Source of the DNA: Calcarisporiella thermophila CBS 279.70
Taxonomy: Eukaryota; Calcarisporiellomycota
DNA: 64,000 nt
Reading direction: 5' to 3'
NCBI RefSeq assembly: GCF_041956535.1
Contig: NW_027192193.1
Location: forward strand, 1,107,192-1,171,191
Position numbers and translations under genes: made by a program. Below the pieces are notes generated by a model that was given only the letters and a program-made list of their open reading frames with translations, had not been told where the DNA came from and did no database searches. Of this stretch, positions 1 through 18,403 are shown one piece after another. Each line of letters begins with the position of its first letter. Positions within the stretch are counted from its first letter, which is position 1.

Positions 1-2
1 TT

Positions 3-1292
3 GAACTTAGCGAACGCGAAGCCATGCTTAAAGATTCCTCTCTAAGACGACGGAAGGAGGAGGAAGCAGCCGTATTTGCGGAGCAAGCGCGCAGCGAACA
101 AGAAAAGAAATCATCCCAGCAACAGTCGCAGCCTCAGGACTCGACAAACGATTCTCTCCTCTTTGATATCTCCGATTCTCAGCCTGTCCCCTTGAACACA
201 CCATCACATTTCATGATGCCACAGCCCCATAATATTAGCTCTAATTACGGCGTCCCAACCCCACTATCGATCAATACTGCTGGAGGGTACGGACTTAACT
301 CACCCGGCCCCCTGAGCGCTCAACCGTCGCCCTATATTGGTGCTCTTCCTGGACAAAACCAGTTCTCGGCGTCCATTCCCTACACACAGTTCTCTTCCTC
401 CGCTTCGAATAATCCTTTTGCTGTATCAAACAATACGAACAATGGTGGGTTCGCTTCGGGGCAAAATTTCAGCAATATGGGATCAGCTGTGGCTGGCACG
501 AGTGGACAAGGGAATGGCTTCATGCCCTCAATTTCAACTTCCTATGGAGAGGCTGTACCGGGATCCCAAAGCCAGGTAAGATTTCATTCATTTTTCCATT
601 ATTTGAGAATTGGAACTAATGCTTTAGATATACAGCCTTATGGCAATAATACCCTTAGACTGGCCGACAAACGACATGAAAATCTTGCCAATTTGCTGGC
701 CAACAAGGGTGAAGGCGTCGACACTTTTGGGAACGTAGGAAACCTTCGCATTCCTAGGTGAGGGATAACTGCATTCATCGGTTGCCCATTTGAATTTTAT
801 AATGTACTCAAGTAAAAATAGTGGCACTGGTTTCAATTCAAGAATTGCGTCCAAAGAGGATAACATTCATGCTGAGAATCACGCTAATAATCCTTTCAGC
901 CTTTCAGTCGGAACAGGTGCATTTCAGCAGAATAATAGCGCTGGATCGGATTATATGGGAACTTCTAGCGAGTACCAGGGCGTAAGTGTCCATTCGAATG
1001 GGGTGGATTTTTGTAATAACAAATTTTCTGTTATTCGCAGATCACTAGCCCTGCCACTTTACCATCCTCTCACACTCCTTATAGCAGTATGAATCTTAAT
1101 CCTTCGATTGGCTTTGACCAACCGTCTCCTCAGTCCAACAACCCATTTCAGAGTTCCTCTTGGTCGAACAAGGGACTGGACACACCGGCAGATGCACAAG
1201 GAAATCGCCCGCTGGGAATCATGCCCAACTCGCAAAACATTCAAAGCTCGAATATGAGGCAATATGGTGGCACATCTGAGCCATTTTTTTAA
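3..1292 (+). CDS. Epsin-like endocytic adaptor, C-terminal part (5' truncated)
   Basis: This is the 3' part of an epsin (Ent1/Ent2 family), a clathrin adaptor that acts at endocytic sites. The N-terminal ENTH domain lies off the left edge. Four exons join in frame: about 3-575, 636-757, 822-981 and 1041-1292. The visible protein begins with a charged, UIM-like helix, continues as low-complexity Gln/Ser/Asn/Pro sequence, and carries three NPF tripeptides (NNPFAVS, NNPFSLS, NNPFQSS), the ligands of EH-domain proteins such as Ede1 and Pan1. Between them is the fungal-epsin signature DTFGNVGNLRIP. The family call rests on the NPF array plus that signature. Introns are 60, 64 and 59 bp. The true start codon is outside the window, and the ATG at 24 is probably internal. 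Confidence 0.8.
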
Positions 1293-1581
1293 TAGGTTGC
1301 TTAAGTGGCCTATTTTCCATCCCACTTTAATTACTTCCAGCTCGCAATTCCACTATCTGAGCGGGCTTTCTCTACACTCCCCTATTCTCTACATTCCTGG
1401 CCCTCATTATTGTACTAGTCGCGTTAATTGTATATATTCTATTTTTCCTCATTGTTGCCATGAATGAATTACATTCAATTACACCAATAGAATGAAAAGC
1501 CACTTAGAAAAAAAAGAATTCAACGCGCTTATTTACAACCCTGGACTAGTGCGATTCTCTCTCTCTCTTTTTTATTTTAAC

Positions 1582-1959
1582 TTAATGCCGTACTTCAAAA
1601 TCCTCATACTCGAGCTCTTCTATTTCTTTCTCCTCAAATTTAGCATCAGTTACCTCGCTCTTCGGACTGCCTTCGTATCGTAGCCAATGCTTATATTCCT
1701 GTATTTTTTTGTGCTCGCCTTGGGCCACTCCTTCGACGGTGTCCCGAGAGGTATTCCGCACCCAACCCACCAGTTTGTAGCCGCGTGCTTTGCCGACGGC
1801 GTACTTACGGAAGAAAACCCCTAATTTCAGAAATTGGGGATTAACAATGATTAGATGCCGGTGTTGAGCTAACCGAACATTGGCATCACAAAGGGGATTC
1901 GAAGGGATACCTTGGACACGGCCAAAAACTTCAAATTTGAGCGACACGAGCTTTGTCAT
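1582..1959 (-). CDS. Acylphosphatase
   Basis: Small cytosolic enzyme that hydrolyses the carboxyl-phosphate bond of acylphosphates. Two exons (1959-1911 and 1820-1582) flank a 90-bp GT-AG intron. Once spliced they give the family core FEVFGRVQGVFFRKYA, with the phosphate-binding loop and its Arg, then GWVRNT with the catalytic Asn, a TVEG strand, KHWL and a GSPKSEV strand. The product is 95 residues, typical for the family (about 90-100). I chose the ATG at 1959 because it starts right before the first strand; a longer open frame upstream has no ATG that fits. The last dozen residues are acidic (EEKEIEELEYEDFE). Confidence 0.9.
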   Translation of the reverse strand: MTKLVSLKFEVFGRVQGIPSNPLCDANVRLAQHRHLIIVNPQFLKLGVFFRKYAVGKARGYKLVGWVRNTSRDTVEGVAQGEHKKIQEYKHWLRYEGSPKSEVTDAKFEEKEIEELEYEDFEVRH

Positions 1960-2227
1960 GGAGAGAGAGAACAAAATTGGGCTACAGGTTTGCGACGAGA
2001 CTGCTTTTATGGAATCGATTTTCATTTAGGGTTCAGGAGCTGGGAAGGGAATAATTCTGTATTTTTCACGCTGCATCTATTGTCCAGGTGTAAATATCAT
2101 ATGTACATTGCAAAAGAGACAGCATCTCTCAGACAAAGATGGGTCGGAAAAGGGGGAAAAACCGATGGGTATAGAAAAGGGGAAATAGCGATCTATGGGC
2201 ACGCAATACCAAAGCTCCTCTCGCATA

Positions 2228-2942
2228 TTAGCTTATCAGTCCTCTTGACTTCCAGAAGCTTTTTCCATAAGTGACCAGTAACTCTTCGCCCTTTTTGATC
2301 TTCTCACCTAGCACAAACACACCGATCCGAACGTGTCCCGTCCGCTCATCCAGATAGTTGAGAAATTGGACGTTTGGTTTAGGTCCGCATCCCCGGTAGT
2401 CGTTCACGAAGCGCCCCTCGTTTCCGATCTTTTCTGCGTCGATTGAGAGATTGGGCCCTAGCATAACCATAGCAAATAGAAATAAAAAGCCGTCAACATA
2501 GATGGATGAAAACAGCGTCCGGCAAGGGGAAGGGGGATGTATAATTACCGAATCGCAGTACATAGTCGGAGGTTTTGGAGTAGGAATCCTCATGCTCAAC
2601 TACTCCAATATAATCGAGTACAAATGATTTAGGCGGAAGAACGGTAGTCGCAAACAGGCCATAAGCGCCCTGACAAGGATGCTGGGGGTCAGTAATCTGG
2701 CGGATGCGTACTCTCTTCCTGGTTTGTTTCGTGTCGATACATCCGGCCACCTCACTACTACGAATGTTCACGTTCCGGGCAAAGAAGTCATTACGGTCCA
2801 GCGGCGATTTCATGGGCAGTGTGTATAGATCCTGGAGAGATTTCGGGACCGCTTTAGACCAAACCAGGCGAGACGTGTAAACGACCCCTTGGGGCCAGCC
2901 CGGAGGAGGATCCTCGCGTTTGTCGTTCAAATAGTTTGACAT
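2228..2942 (-). CDS. Small SET-domain protein (putative lysine methyltransferase)
   Basis: Two exons (2942-2549 and 2457-2228) flank a 91-bp intron and encode 207 residues. The C-terminal half is a SET domain: the GAYGLFATTVLPP glycine-rich AdoMet segment, then VLDYIG, then NEGRFVNDYRGC, corresponding to the RFxNHSC motif but with Asp-Tyr in place of His-Ser, and finally KKGEELLVTYGKSFW, the conserved Glu-Glu-Leu...Tyr-Gly end. The first ~110 residues match nothing I recognise. There are no obvious pre-SET or post-SET cysteine clusters, so this resembles the small stand-alone SET proteins rather than a known histone methyltransferase class. The substrate cannot be inferred. The ATG at 2942 is the first in frame. 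Confidence 0.8.
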
Positions 2943-3395
2943 GGCGGCATCCACATTTCACGGGTTTAGCGACGAATGAACATGGACAAAAATAAATAGA
3001 CCATGTGGCTCGTGTGACTGCGTATAGTGAGTGGAGGCCGATTGAGAGATCGCCCTAGTTAGATACTTTTTCTAGACCGAATTCTTGCTTCGAACAATGC
3101 AGGGGAGATAAGCGTTGAAACAAAGCAAGAGGGCCAATTTTTGGACTCTAGTTTGCAAAAGAGGCGGGAAAAGCTTCTTGTTCTAAAACTTTGGGCATTG
3201 CTGCTCCATCATTCACCCGCGCCTTTTGCATTAAACTTGTTCTTTCAAGGCATTTCAAACTTAAAGTAATCCACCGTTTCGGAATAGAGTTTTCACTCTC
3301 AGTCAAAGGAACGCTCTTGAAATAAAAGAAAAAAAAGCACCCCCTAGCTTCCATATAAATAGTGTATCATTCTCAGAGCATCGCCATTCTCCACC
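2943..3395. promoter_or_regulatory. Divergent intergenic promoter region (SET gene / caleosin)
   Basis: A 453-bp region between two divergent starts with no coding sequence. A TATA box (TATAAATA) at 3354-3361 lies 35-42 bp before the caleosin ATG, preceded by a CCCCT element at 3341-3345, which matches the yeast stress-response core. This suggests regulated transcription of the caleosin. That is inference from motif position only. Confidence 0.45.
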
Positions 3396-5035
3396 ATGAT
3401 GTCCTCCATTAGCAAAACCTTTCGGCGTAGCAAGAAAAGCCGCAAAAATAAAGAGGGGAAGGGAGAGCTCTCGAAAACCTTCGCCGACGCAGCGAAACAG
3501 CCTCAAGCGCCCGAGGTGGGGACTGCCATGAACGGAGTGGGCGAGCGGGGCCAGCTCTTGGACGGGTCTGTTCCTCAGCAGGCCCCGAACGCCCGGCCCA
3601 ATGGGGTTCCCAACGCGTTCCCAGATGCTTCGCCCAAAAAACAGGGCGACTCGAAGGGAAAAGGAGACGGGGCGGAGCGGCGCCGTTCCAGCGATAAGAA
3701 GCGGTCCCTTGTCAACCACTCTAGAGAGACGGAGCAGGCTGCGAAGGAAAGGAGACAGAGCGAAGGGAGGGGTAGGGAACAGCCAAGTTTGAGTCTCCAA
3801 GTGTTTTATTTAAAGTAGGCCATCTGACCAGTTTTCCCTTCTCTTCTCCCCACTAACAGAGGCAAACCACCATCAGCACAAGTCGTTCGCCAGCGCAGCA
3901 GCCTCCAACCTGGAGTCGCTTCCTCCCGCCCCCTGCCCAAAGCCAATCGAGCGGCCTCTCGAATCCGAATCTCCAGCACCTCAGCGTATCAATGGTATGA
4001 CGCCGGAGAAATATGAATCCATTCAATACGAGAGAAACCAAAAGGAGGTCGTGCTTGATCGCCGCCCGAGGAAAGTGAGCGTGGGAGACTTCCTCCAAGA
4101 AGAGAGAACGACTAGCAACGGAACCGAGGGCGCTAAACCCAACATTCTCCATAAGCACTTGGCCTACTTCGACAGGGATGGCGATGGAAAATTCACCATC
4201 TATGACACCTATAGGTGTAAGTGCCTTAATACTCCACATTCCCGTCCATCCTGTCCCTCACTGTCTATATATTGGGTATAGCACTTCGGGCACTGGGAGC
4301 CAACTTCATGCTCGCGGCCCCGGCAGCCCTTCTTCTCCATGTACGATATTCTCCCCCAACCGCTCCATGGTACCTACTCAGCTATCTTAATCCTTGGCGC
4401 CTCATCACCCTGCCAATCTATGTGAAATATCTCAACAGCAACCATATCACCCACTCGCAAGCCAATGGGTCGCACGCGAATAATCACACGCACAAAAATG
4501 GTACGAGCTTCCACCCCTCCTCCCAGCAACAACGTCGTCGTTCGTCCCATGGGAAAGCTAGGCATGACGCTGATGTGGAGCATCACGTAAGAGAGGTGCT
4601 ACGAAGATATGGAACCACGCTGACGGTGGGCGAGGGCAGGTCGCGAACGACGATCCGCGGAGTCACCTTTATGAATGGGTTACAGATGATCAGCGAGCAC
4701 TGTAAGTGGTGGGATATCTCGGGAATGTGAGTACCCATGTTTCTCTTCCACTCTTTCTTTCTTTTTTTTTTTGCATCGTTTCCTCAAATAACTAAAAGAA
4801 AACCATTGGGATCTCTGTTATGAATAGATTCACATCCAAGTTCATGTGGATCCTCACTTATTGGTTACTCCACGATCATGCCTCAGGCCTAGTGACCGAC
4901 GAGGCTCTCCGCTCTTGCATCGACGGGAGCCTCTTCTATCGGATGGAGGCGGAGCGCCAAAAGAACACTAAGCAGGGGAGGAGAAAATCCATCCTACAGC
5001 CAGAGAGGGTAGAGGTTCAAGGCGGCGTCCACTGA
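3396..5035 (+). CDS. Caleosin-family protein with long N-terminal extension
   Basis: Four exons (3396-3786, 3860-4216, 4282-4726, 4828-5035) encode 466 residues. Caleosins are Ca2+-binding, heme-dependent peroxygenases of lipid droplets and membranes. Caleosin hallmarks begin near residue 245: KHLAYFD with a conserved heme-ligand His, one EF-hand loop (DRDGDGKFTIYD), then RSLRALGANFMLAAPAALL as the hydrophobic segment, a Pro-rich SPPTAPWY turn, IYVKYLN, and the C-terminal ACxDGSLFY-type motif (CIDGSLFYRMEAE). Known fungal caleosins are roughly 200-300 residues; here about 200 Lys/Arg/Ser-rich residues precede the core. The His-rich stretch following IYVKYLN replaces the usual second heme-His region, so the enzyme may be divergent. 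Confidence 0.85.
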
Positions 5036-7217
5036 ATGCTCTGGGGTTGCTCGGCCGCGATCTGTTAGATAGCTGTCGAATCCCGAGTACGAGATTCGTT
5101 AACGCACTGTATTTTATGTATTTTTTGTGTATTGAATGATTGTTATTGACCCATGAAGCATGGGATGGAAATGAAGTGTCTTGATCCAACTGCACTGTGT
5201 GCATTTTCGTCATCCTCAACTCAACCGACTTTTAATATTTCCCATTCTATCGTGGGAGACTTTTCAGTCATACGGAAGGTCTGAATGAACCTTGTCGCAC
5301 TGAGGAAATTCAAGAATTTGGTTCATAGAATAACTCCATACTTCAGTAAACTAGTGCATATTAAGTGGATGGATAACCGCTACTTTTCAATCCCCCGTCG
5401 GGGGTTTCTACTGGCCTCCTCATCCACCACAAGGTTTATTTTGTTCGCATTACAATTTTAGATTCTTCTGCCTGGAAATTCCTAAAATAATAATGAGAAA
5501 ACTCTAAAGCTAAGGGCTAGCTTGCTAAGGTGTGCCCATCATATCTGACATCTCAGACTGGATCCGGATGGAATTGGGCTGATTCGAATTGGCTCTCACC
5601 ACCATCTTTGACCGTGCCATACTGCTTCCGTACTGAGGAGACATTAAGCAAGATCGCCTGATGCCCTATCGCACCCACTAGATTATCTGGGCTAGAATCG
5701 CCCCTTCAAACCGCCACGTTTCTCATGCTGCGGGGCCTTGCGCGTCGTTACGTACGCACCATCGGTAGATCGGATGAGGCGCAAGCGGCCAGGATACCGT
5801 CCCATGGCCAGCAGAAAACTTAACCGAAGCTTAGGCCGCAGACACATTAGGCGGCCGTTATTGTCCACCAAAAATGATCTCTGCCTCCGGCCTATGAGCA
5901 GACTGAATCGTGAGAATATGGCTCCTCACTCGATTGTTTCCAACACCGGTCCCGAGCAATACCCCCATTGCGAATTCTGTCTTTGAAACGGCGCATTGCT
6001 TGTTACTGATCATGCGCTAAATATCTAGTGGTGGGGAGTTTTGGCGGAGTCTGCCGATAAGGCCTGCCGAGCTGAGGAGAAGCCATGAGTTGAGTTGGAG
6101 GCATTGTCAGCATACAAGGTTAGGCCACGGCCCCATCCTATTGAGGCCACCCGTCTCCTCCCTCACCCCACCCCGGCTGCCGTGGGGTAGAGCCACAACG
6201 TGCCCTCTGAATTCTAACCATATCTTTAGCCCGGATCCGACGAATGCGAGAATTTATTTCCATGCGGGGTTTCTTTTAGACGAATCAGTAAGCTTAAGGC
6301 CAAGGGTTGACTAATTTGGAAAATTCGCAAACCTAGTGTTCTGAGATGCGGATGCATCAGCGAAGAATCCACGCGCGGGATTGGCCGACAGCAGTTCTAT
6401 TTCTGTCTCCACGCCTTAAGACCATATTAACAGCCTGTTATGGCGTCGTCAGCTAAGAAAAAGAGCGCGATACAGCGGCCATGGAGCTGAGCGCATGGGC
6501 AGGTGGAATCGGTCCCATCCATCCGACTGGCCCCCCGGCCAAAAGGCGCTGAGCGCGGCGCACAGGGCCGCGATGGACGAGCACCCCGGTTAAGCTCTGG
6601 GTGGAGACTCTATTTGGCGCGTATAGCCAGCCAGAGCCATCTCGCTCGCAGCCGAGCAGAGGCGACGGGTTTGGGAAAAGAAACTTCGGGAACGTCGGGC
6701 TGGAGCTTGTGCCCAACTCCGTCACCCTCCCACAGCGGGCGATTGTCCCCACGATATGCACGATTCGAGGCGAGCCAGCCTGTGCTTGTGCCATCGCATC
6801 GGCGCCATATATGGCTTATTTCGGGTTGAGCGACGGGCGTTCGGTCATGGCCGAGCGGTTTGCATCAGGAAACAGCAAGTCTGCAGCGGGGGTGATTGGC
6901 GGAACACAAAATCGCAACAATAAGCGTGGCCGTTGTGGTGCGGTACCAAGGGTTTCGAATTGAACACAAGAGCTTTTTCTCTCTTCTCGGCTTTCCGGGC
7001 AAAATCCTCTACGGACTTCCTTTTTTGGCGGCTGCGGACTTGGACGACTCAGGTCAAGCACCGAATCCGAGATTTCTTATAAAAGTTCAGCTGGAGAGCT
7101 TCTGGGTCGAGGATGAACTCTCGCGAATTTCCCGTTTAATCTTGTTTCCCCAGGCCCGCTCCCCCGCCCTAAAAAGAGCATCTCTTCCCCTTGTTTGCAC
7201 CCCCCCCCCCCGCCGCG
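5036..7217. other. Non-coding stretch upstream of the zinc-finger gene
   Basis: No gene can be supported in these 2.2 kb. The short open frames present have no recognisable domains and overlap on both strands, notably in the GC-rich part at about 6430-6830. A near-perfect C5G/CG5 palindrome sits at 5392-5404. A 12-base C run lies at 7200-7211, immediately before the next ATG. The length fits the large regulatory region often found upstream of fungal transcription-factor genes. Confidence 0.5.
7200..7211 (+). repeat. Poly-C tract (12 bases) next to the zinc-finger start codon
   Basis: Uninterrupted run of 12 C residues ending 6 bp before the ATG at 7218, so it lies in the presumed 5' leader. 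Such runs are prone to length change and to sequencing error. Confidence 0.95.
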
Positions 7218-8283
7218 ATGTTCATGCAACTCCATTACCCCGATAGCGACTTGGTGATGCCGCGTCCGCCCGAGTCAACATGGGAGCCAGAACCCGAGTC
7301 CTTTGCTAGCGCTCTCACAGAGGCCTTACCCAAAGACGCCTCCGCGCTGAACCACCAGTATAGCATCTCCCCTGCTCTTAGCTTCGAAGATGTCTCATTT
7401 TCATCTGACATTGCAAGCTTGTCATTTAATATGGAGTTGGGCCCTTGTCCGCAGTCACTACAGGAGAACCCCTATCCAAGCCCACCCCTGAATTCCCATC
7501 GCTTGGAATTCCCTAAACATCAAGTCCCACTTCCGGAGCCTTCATCATGTGGGGACTTCAATCCCTCTTTTTTGCCCTACTTTTCCGAGCTCGAGGCATT
7601 GGCAATGACGGAAATGCCATTGAATTCTGAGCTATTCTCCATGCCTCCCACCTCTTCCCTATACGAACCCAAGCTTGGGTGCATGGGCGACGGTCTGAAT
7701 TTTGGGTGGCCGATAGACCAGGCCGAAAGAGAGGGTGACTTAAGTCGGTCCGTCGCGGGAGAGCGAGGAATCGAGTCACAGGATGAGAGAGAAGAAAGGA
7801 CTAGGGTAAAAGCGACCGAATTCTTTCAAACTGTGAGCATCCGATCGGATGGCCATAATACAAAGACAGCGGGAGGCGGGAGGATACACACCAGGCGAAG
7901 AAGAATCGCCCAGGAAAGCTTTCGCTGCGAATTCCCAGGGTGTGGCAAAGTATTTACTCGCCCATACAACCTGAAATCCCATCAACGCACGCACACCAGC
8001 GACCGGCCCTTCATATGCCCCTTCCCTGGCTGTGAAAAAGCCTTCGCTCGGCAACATGACCGGAATCGCCATGCGAAGCTACACCTTGGGATCAAACCCT
8101 ACGTGTGCCCCACCTGCATGAAGGTACAGTAAGCGCGACTGCAAGCGTGTAGTTCCCATATTCCATATAGTAATGCGTTGTAATCTTATATTCTAGGCTT
8201 TCGCACGCCAGGACGCATTATCAAGGCATCAAAAGGTGGAAAACAGCCCTTGTACTCTTGCAGCACTAGCGGCTGGTCTATAG
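7218..8283 (+). CDS. C2H2 zinc-finger transcription factor, Crz1/Ace1-like
   Basis: Two exons (7218-8123, 8197-8283) encode 330 residues. The first ~230 are acidic and Ser/Pro-rich, like a regulatory and activation region. Three zinc fingers follow. Finger 1 is CEFPGC...[13 protein letters not shown] and finger 2 is CPFPGC...[14 protein letters not shown]. Finger 3 is CPTC...[10 protein letters not shown] with a C2HC ending (Cys six residues after the His), as in fungal Crz1 and Ace1/Seb1 proteins. The RPYNLKSH and FARQHDR helices are the DNA-contacting signature of that group, which governs calcium/calcineurin and stress responses. The intron interrupts finger 3. I chose the ATG at 7218; the upstream open frame lacks an ATG. 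A calcineurin-docking motif was not evident. Confidence 0.85.
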
Positions 8284-9552
8284 ATTGCTTTAGTTATTTG
8301 TATGTTGCATTCTTCCATTTTCTCAATGTTTCTTTGTTAAATTTGCTGGCATCGCACCTTCTTTCTCCCTCTACTCAAAGATTTTAATGGATTGTTATTA
8401 CTATATAGTTTCTATTCCTTTAAGTTTTCCACTTCTTTTATTTTTTTATTTATATATACCATGTACTTGTATTCGTTCATGCCGTTCTATATATACCACC
8501 TGTTCCCATCCATTCTATTAAGATGTATAGTGAGGCGAATAGAAAATTGGAATTATCAAGTAGATTGCAGCCTAACGTTACATAGATGGAACCTCGTGGG
8601 GCAGTGCCACGGATGGACCATGTCTTGCACCGAACACGTGGGAGGCTTCCCTCTTTGGCGGAAAAGAGAGAGGTCAATGATGCTAGTAGGACTCATCCCA
8701 TCCCAACGGCTTAACCTGAATATTCCAAGCACTTTCTTTTACATATAATGAATGCCCTGCATGCTGTCGAAGATGACTGGCGGATAGCCGCTGAGAAGGT
8801 GACTGCATATGCAGGTCCTTTAAAGAGGGCAGGTGGAGGGGGGGGGGGGGAAGGATGAACACCATTTCAGGTAAGGGCACCTGGGTCATCCTGACCCTTG
8901 AATGGGGACAAAAGATGGCGGGAGAGGACGTGCATTCATTTGTGCTTACATTCAGGCCGATCACCACGATGTATTGGCCAAGTATAGATAGACGGCCTCT
9001 TTCGGCCTGGAGTCCGTTCTTGCGGGGGAGTAGCCAGAGGACCCAGAGACATTGTCAATGCTGTACCTCCGTTTAGTTTCAATCTACTCTCCTTGCGGCG
9101 GTGGGGCTCCTCTCAAGTGTTTGTGGGGTTGACGAGGCCGTCCTCTGTGGATTCCCTAAACAAGGCGATTCGTATTTCCCAATGGGGCCGAATCTCATCG
9201 CACTCTAATTCGAGTAGCCTCTTTTTGATTTAATGAAGACCAAAATCGGACGAAATGAAAATACAATGCTGAAAAATGCGGGGGACGATCTTCACCTTCC
9301 TCGCCCCTCTTTGGAAGCCTACAAACACTTTAAAAACCTGGAAGCGAGGCAAGAAATATAAAAAAATCCGCGCGGGACTTTTTTTTTCTAGCTATTTTGT
9401 CTCTGTTCTTCTCTCTAAGAATTTTTTTCCCTTCTTCTTGTCCCCAGTCCGTTCCTTTTGCGTGTTTTTTTTCTTGCTTACTCTTCTCCCACCGCTGTTT
9501 GCTCTGAATACAACTGCTGTACTTGTTTAGTAGCTGAACATAAACAACAAGA
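8284..9552. other. Intergenic region with poly-G tract
   Basis: 1.27 kb with no supported gene. It contains the AT-rich 3' flank of the zinc-finger gene, a 13-base G run at 8838-8850, and a pyrimidine-rich leader with a TATAAAAA stretch near 9357 ahead of the next gene. Reading frames here are short and show no domain. Confidence 0.5.
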
Positions 9553-10446
9553 ATGGTCTTTGGCTACGACACAAAACCTCTTGTCTCCAAGATTCATCCC
9601 GCCTCCAACATCTCTCTTACCCAGCGCATTAAACGAGTCCAGTTTCTTGAATCTCTTCTCCGCGTTAGCCGCTGTCTCCGGGTCTGTGAGCTCCTCGTCT
9701 CCACCGTGGTGTTAGTGACGTCGTTCTACCTCTCTTTCCAAACCACCCAGCCCGCCATCTACATCTCCGCCGGATCCTCCCTCCTCACAGTTGTGTTGCT
9801 CTTGTTTCTCCAGCTAGTCCGCGTGCTGTATGTACGTTCCATTGTGGTGTCCACCGCAGTGGCTAGGAATTTCGTGTTTTCACGAACCGAGTTGCTCGTG
9901 ACGGCTACCCTCACCATCGTATGGACGCTGGTGGCTGCAAGCATGACGGCCTACATGGTTGGGAACAAATTCCTCTGCACGGCAACAGACGGTACGTGCA
10001 CGCTCACATCCTTGACGACGGCAATCTCATGGGTCGAATGTCTCCTATCCCTTGCTTCCTGCTGGCTCGTGGCTCGCCTTTGGGCGGAGGACGCCCGCAC
10101 TTACATTCTCCGTGGGGATCTCTTTCCACCGCTTCCCCAGTCGTTCGACGAGATCCTCTCGTATTATACTGAGCCGAAGAAACGAGAAGTGCCCAGTCTG
10201 ATATTACCCCACGACATGATCAACATCACCGCCCCGCCCCCGTACCGCTCCCGCACACCCTCGCCCATTTTCCCGTCCTCTGTCTACTCCACACCATCGC
10301 GGACATCTTCTCAGTCCGAGTTGAGCTCATATAATCCAATGCGAATCGAATGCGATACTCCGTTGGCACGGCAACTTCCCGCTTATCTTCCAGAGATTGG
10401 TCATATGCGGCTCTCAATTGATTTGGATTTTAATCAGAGAGTCTAA
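9553..10446 (+). CDS. Four-helix integral membrane protein, MARVEL-like
   Basis: Single-exon gene encoding 297 residues. Four hydrophobic helices lie at about residues 45-62, 70-90, 112-135 and 155-177, with short connecting loops and a Cys pair (FLCTATDGTC) in the second extracytoplasmic loop. This is the architecture of MARVEL-type membrane proteins. A ~120-residue cytoplasmic tail follows, rich in Ser/Pro/Thr, with a PPPY motif at about 228-231 that could bind WW domains of Rsp5-type ubiquitin ligases, and SRTPSP phosphorylation-type sites. No catalytic motif is visible. The MARVEL assignment rests on topology, not on a specific sequence signature, and the function is unknown. Confidence 0.7.
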   Translation: MVFGYDTKPLVSKIHPASNISLTQRIKRVQFLESLLRVSRCLRVCELLVSTVVLVTSFYLSFQTTQPAIYISAGSSLLTVVLLLFLQLVRVLYVRSIVVSTAVARNFVFSRTELLVTATLTIVWTLVAASMTAYMVGNKFLCTATDGTCTLTSLTTAISWVECLLSLASCWLVARLWAEDARTYILRGDLFPPLPQSFDEILSYYTEPKKREVPSLILPHDMINITAPPPYRSRTPSPIFPSSVYSTPSRTSSQSELSSYNPMRIECDTPLARQLPAYLPEIGHMRLSIDLDFNQRV

Positions 10447-10937
10447 CGAGGAAGCGTTCAAGCATTGCATTTTCTGTTCCTTTCCCTCTCCGCGCACTTT
10501 ATCACTGATTTCTTTATCTCCCTTTTAATGTTGTTTGTATTTCTTGATTGCCTTTTTTTTGTTAACTTTTTTTGCTACCCAATTAATTGATTTGCATTGC
10601 TAGTTTTGTTGTCTTTTTTTTCTATTCTTTTCTTGCTTTCACTTCGATTTTGCATGTTGTTTCCACTATCTAAGCCATGATCATATTTAACAATAACCAC
10701 TTCTCGTCATCTCTTCCGGTTCCCATGTCTTATCTCTCCCACTTCCGCTGACCACCATTGGAGGAGGAGGTCAATCCTCCACCCTAATACACGTTCTGTA
10801 TATTCTAGTGAAACATTTACACAAAACAGAAAATAAAGCGAACAAGAAAAAGAAACAAGAGTGGCAACTAGTTACAAATAAGGTAGAAAAAGGAAAGTGA
10901 ACAGTATCAACAGCAGGTAACAAAACCCGATTCCAGC
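10447..10937. other. Convergent 3' intergenic region
   Basis: 491 bp between two converging genes. It is T-rich with several runs of T and A, consistent with polyadenylation signals of both neighbours. Nothing else is visible. Confidence 0.5.
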
Positions 10938-18094
<7,157 letters not shown>

Positions 18095-18403
18095 GATGCT
18101 AAGAACATGCAATTTCGATGTGAATCTGAAATAATATAGATCAGGTGGTAACAATGATTATCTGGCGTTATTTGGCCACCGCAGTCTTTTTTTTTTTTCA
18201 ACTGCTCTTCAAATATCTTTATCATATTTTTATTCGGGTTCACAGTGAGAGTTCGTTAGACTATTTATTCTACGCTATATTACTACCACTCTGTATCATA
18301 CTTTACTTTATTTTTTTGCTAGTATCTTATATTTAATGTTTTCCTGTTCTTCTTTTACTCATACTTTTACGTAACGTGTTATTAATCTGACTCATATATA
18401 TTC
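18095..18403. promoter_or_regulatory. Divergent promoter region (BEACH gene / threonine aldolase)
   Basis: About 310 bp of very AT-rich sequence between two divergent starts, with long T runs and no coding sequence. No specific element could be assigned with confidence. Confidence 0.4.

Noticed and set aside
5392-5404. CCCCCG/CGGGGG palindrome as a transcription terminator
   Set aside because: A bacterial-type hairpin is not how nuclear fungal genes end; the single-base loop and isolation make it a weak signal.
5738-5986. Open reading frame rich in Arg in the region upstream of the zinc-finger gene
   Set aside because: No domain, no start context, and frames overlap on several phases; looks accidental.
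6453-6963. Overlapping long frames on both strands
   Set aside because: GC-rich composition suppresses stop codons; the translations are low-complexity and mutually exclusive.
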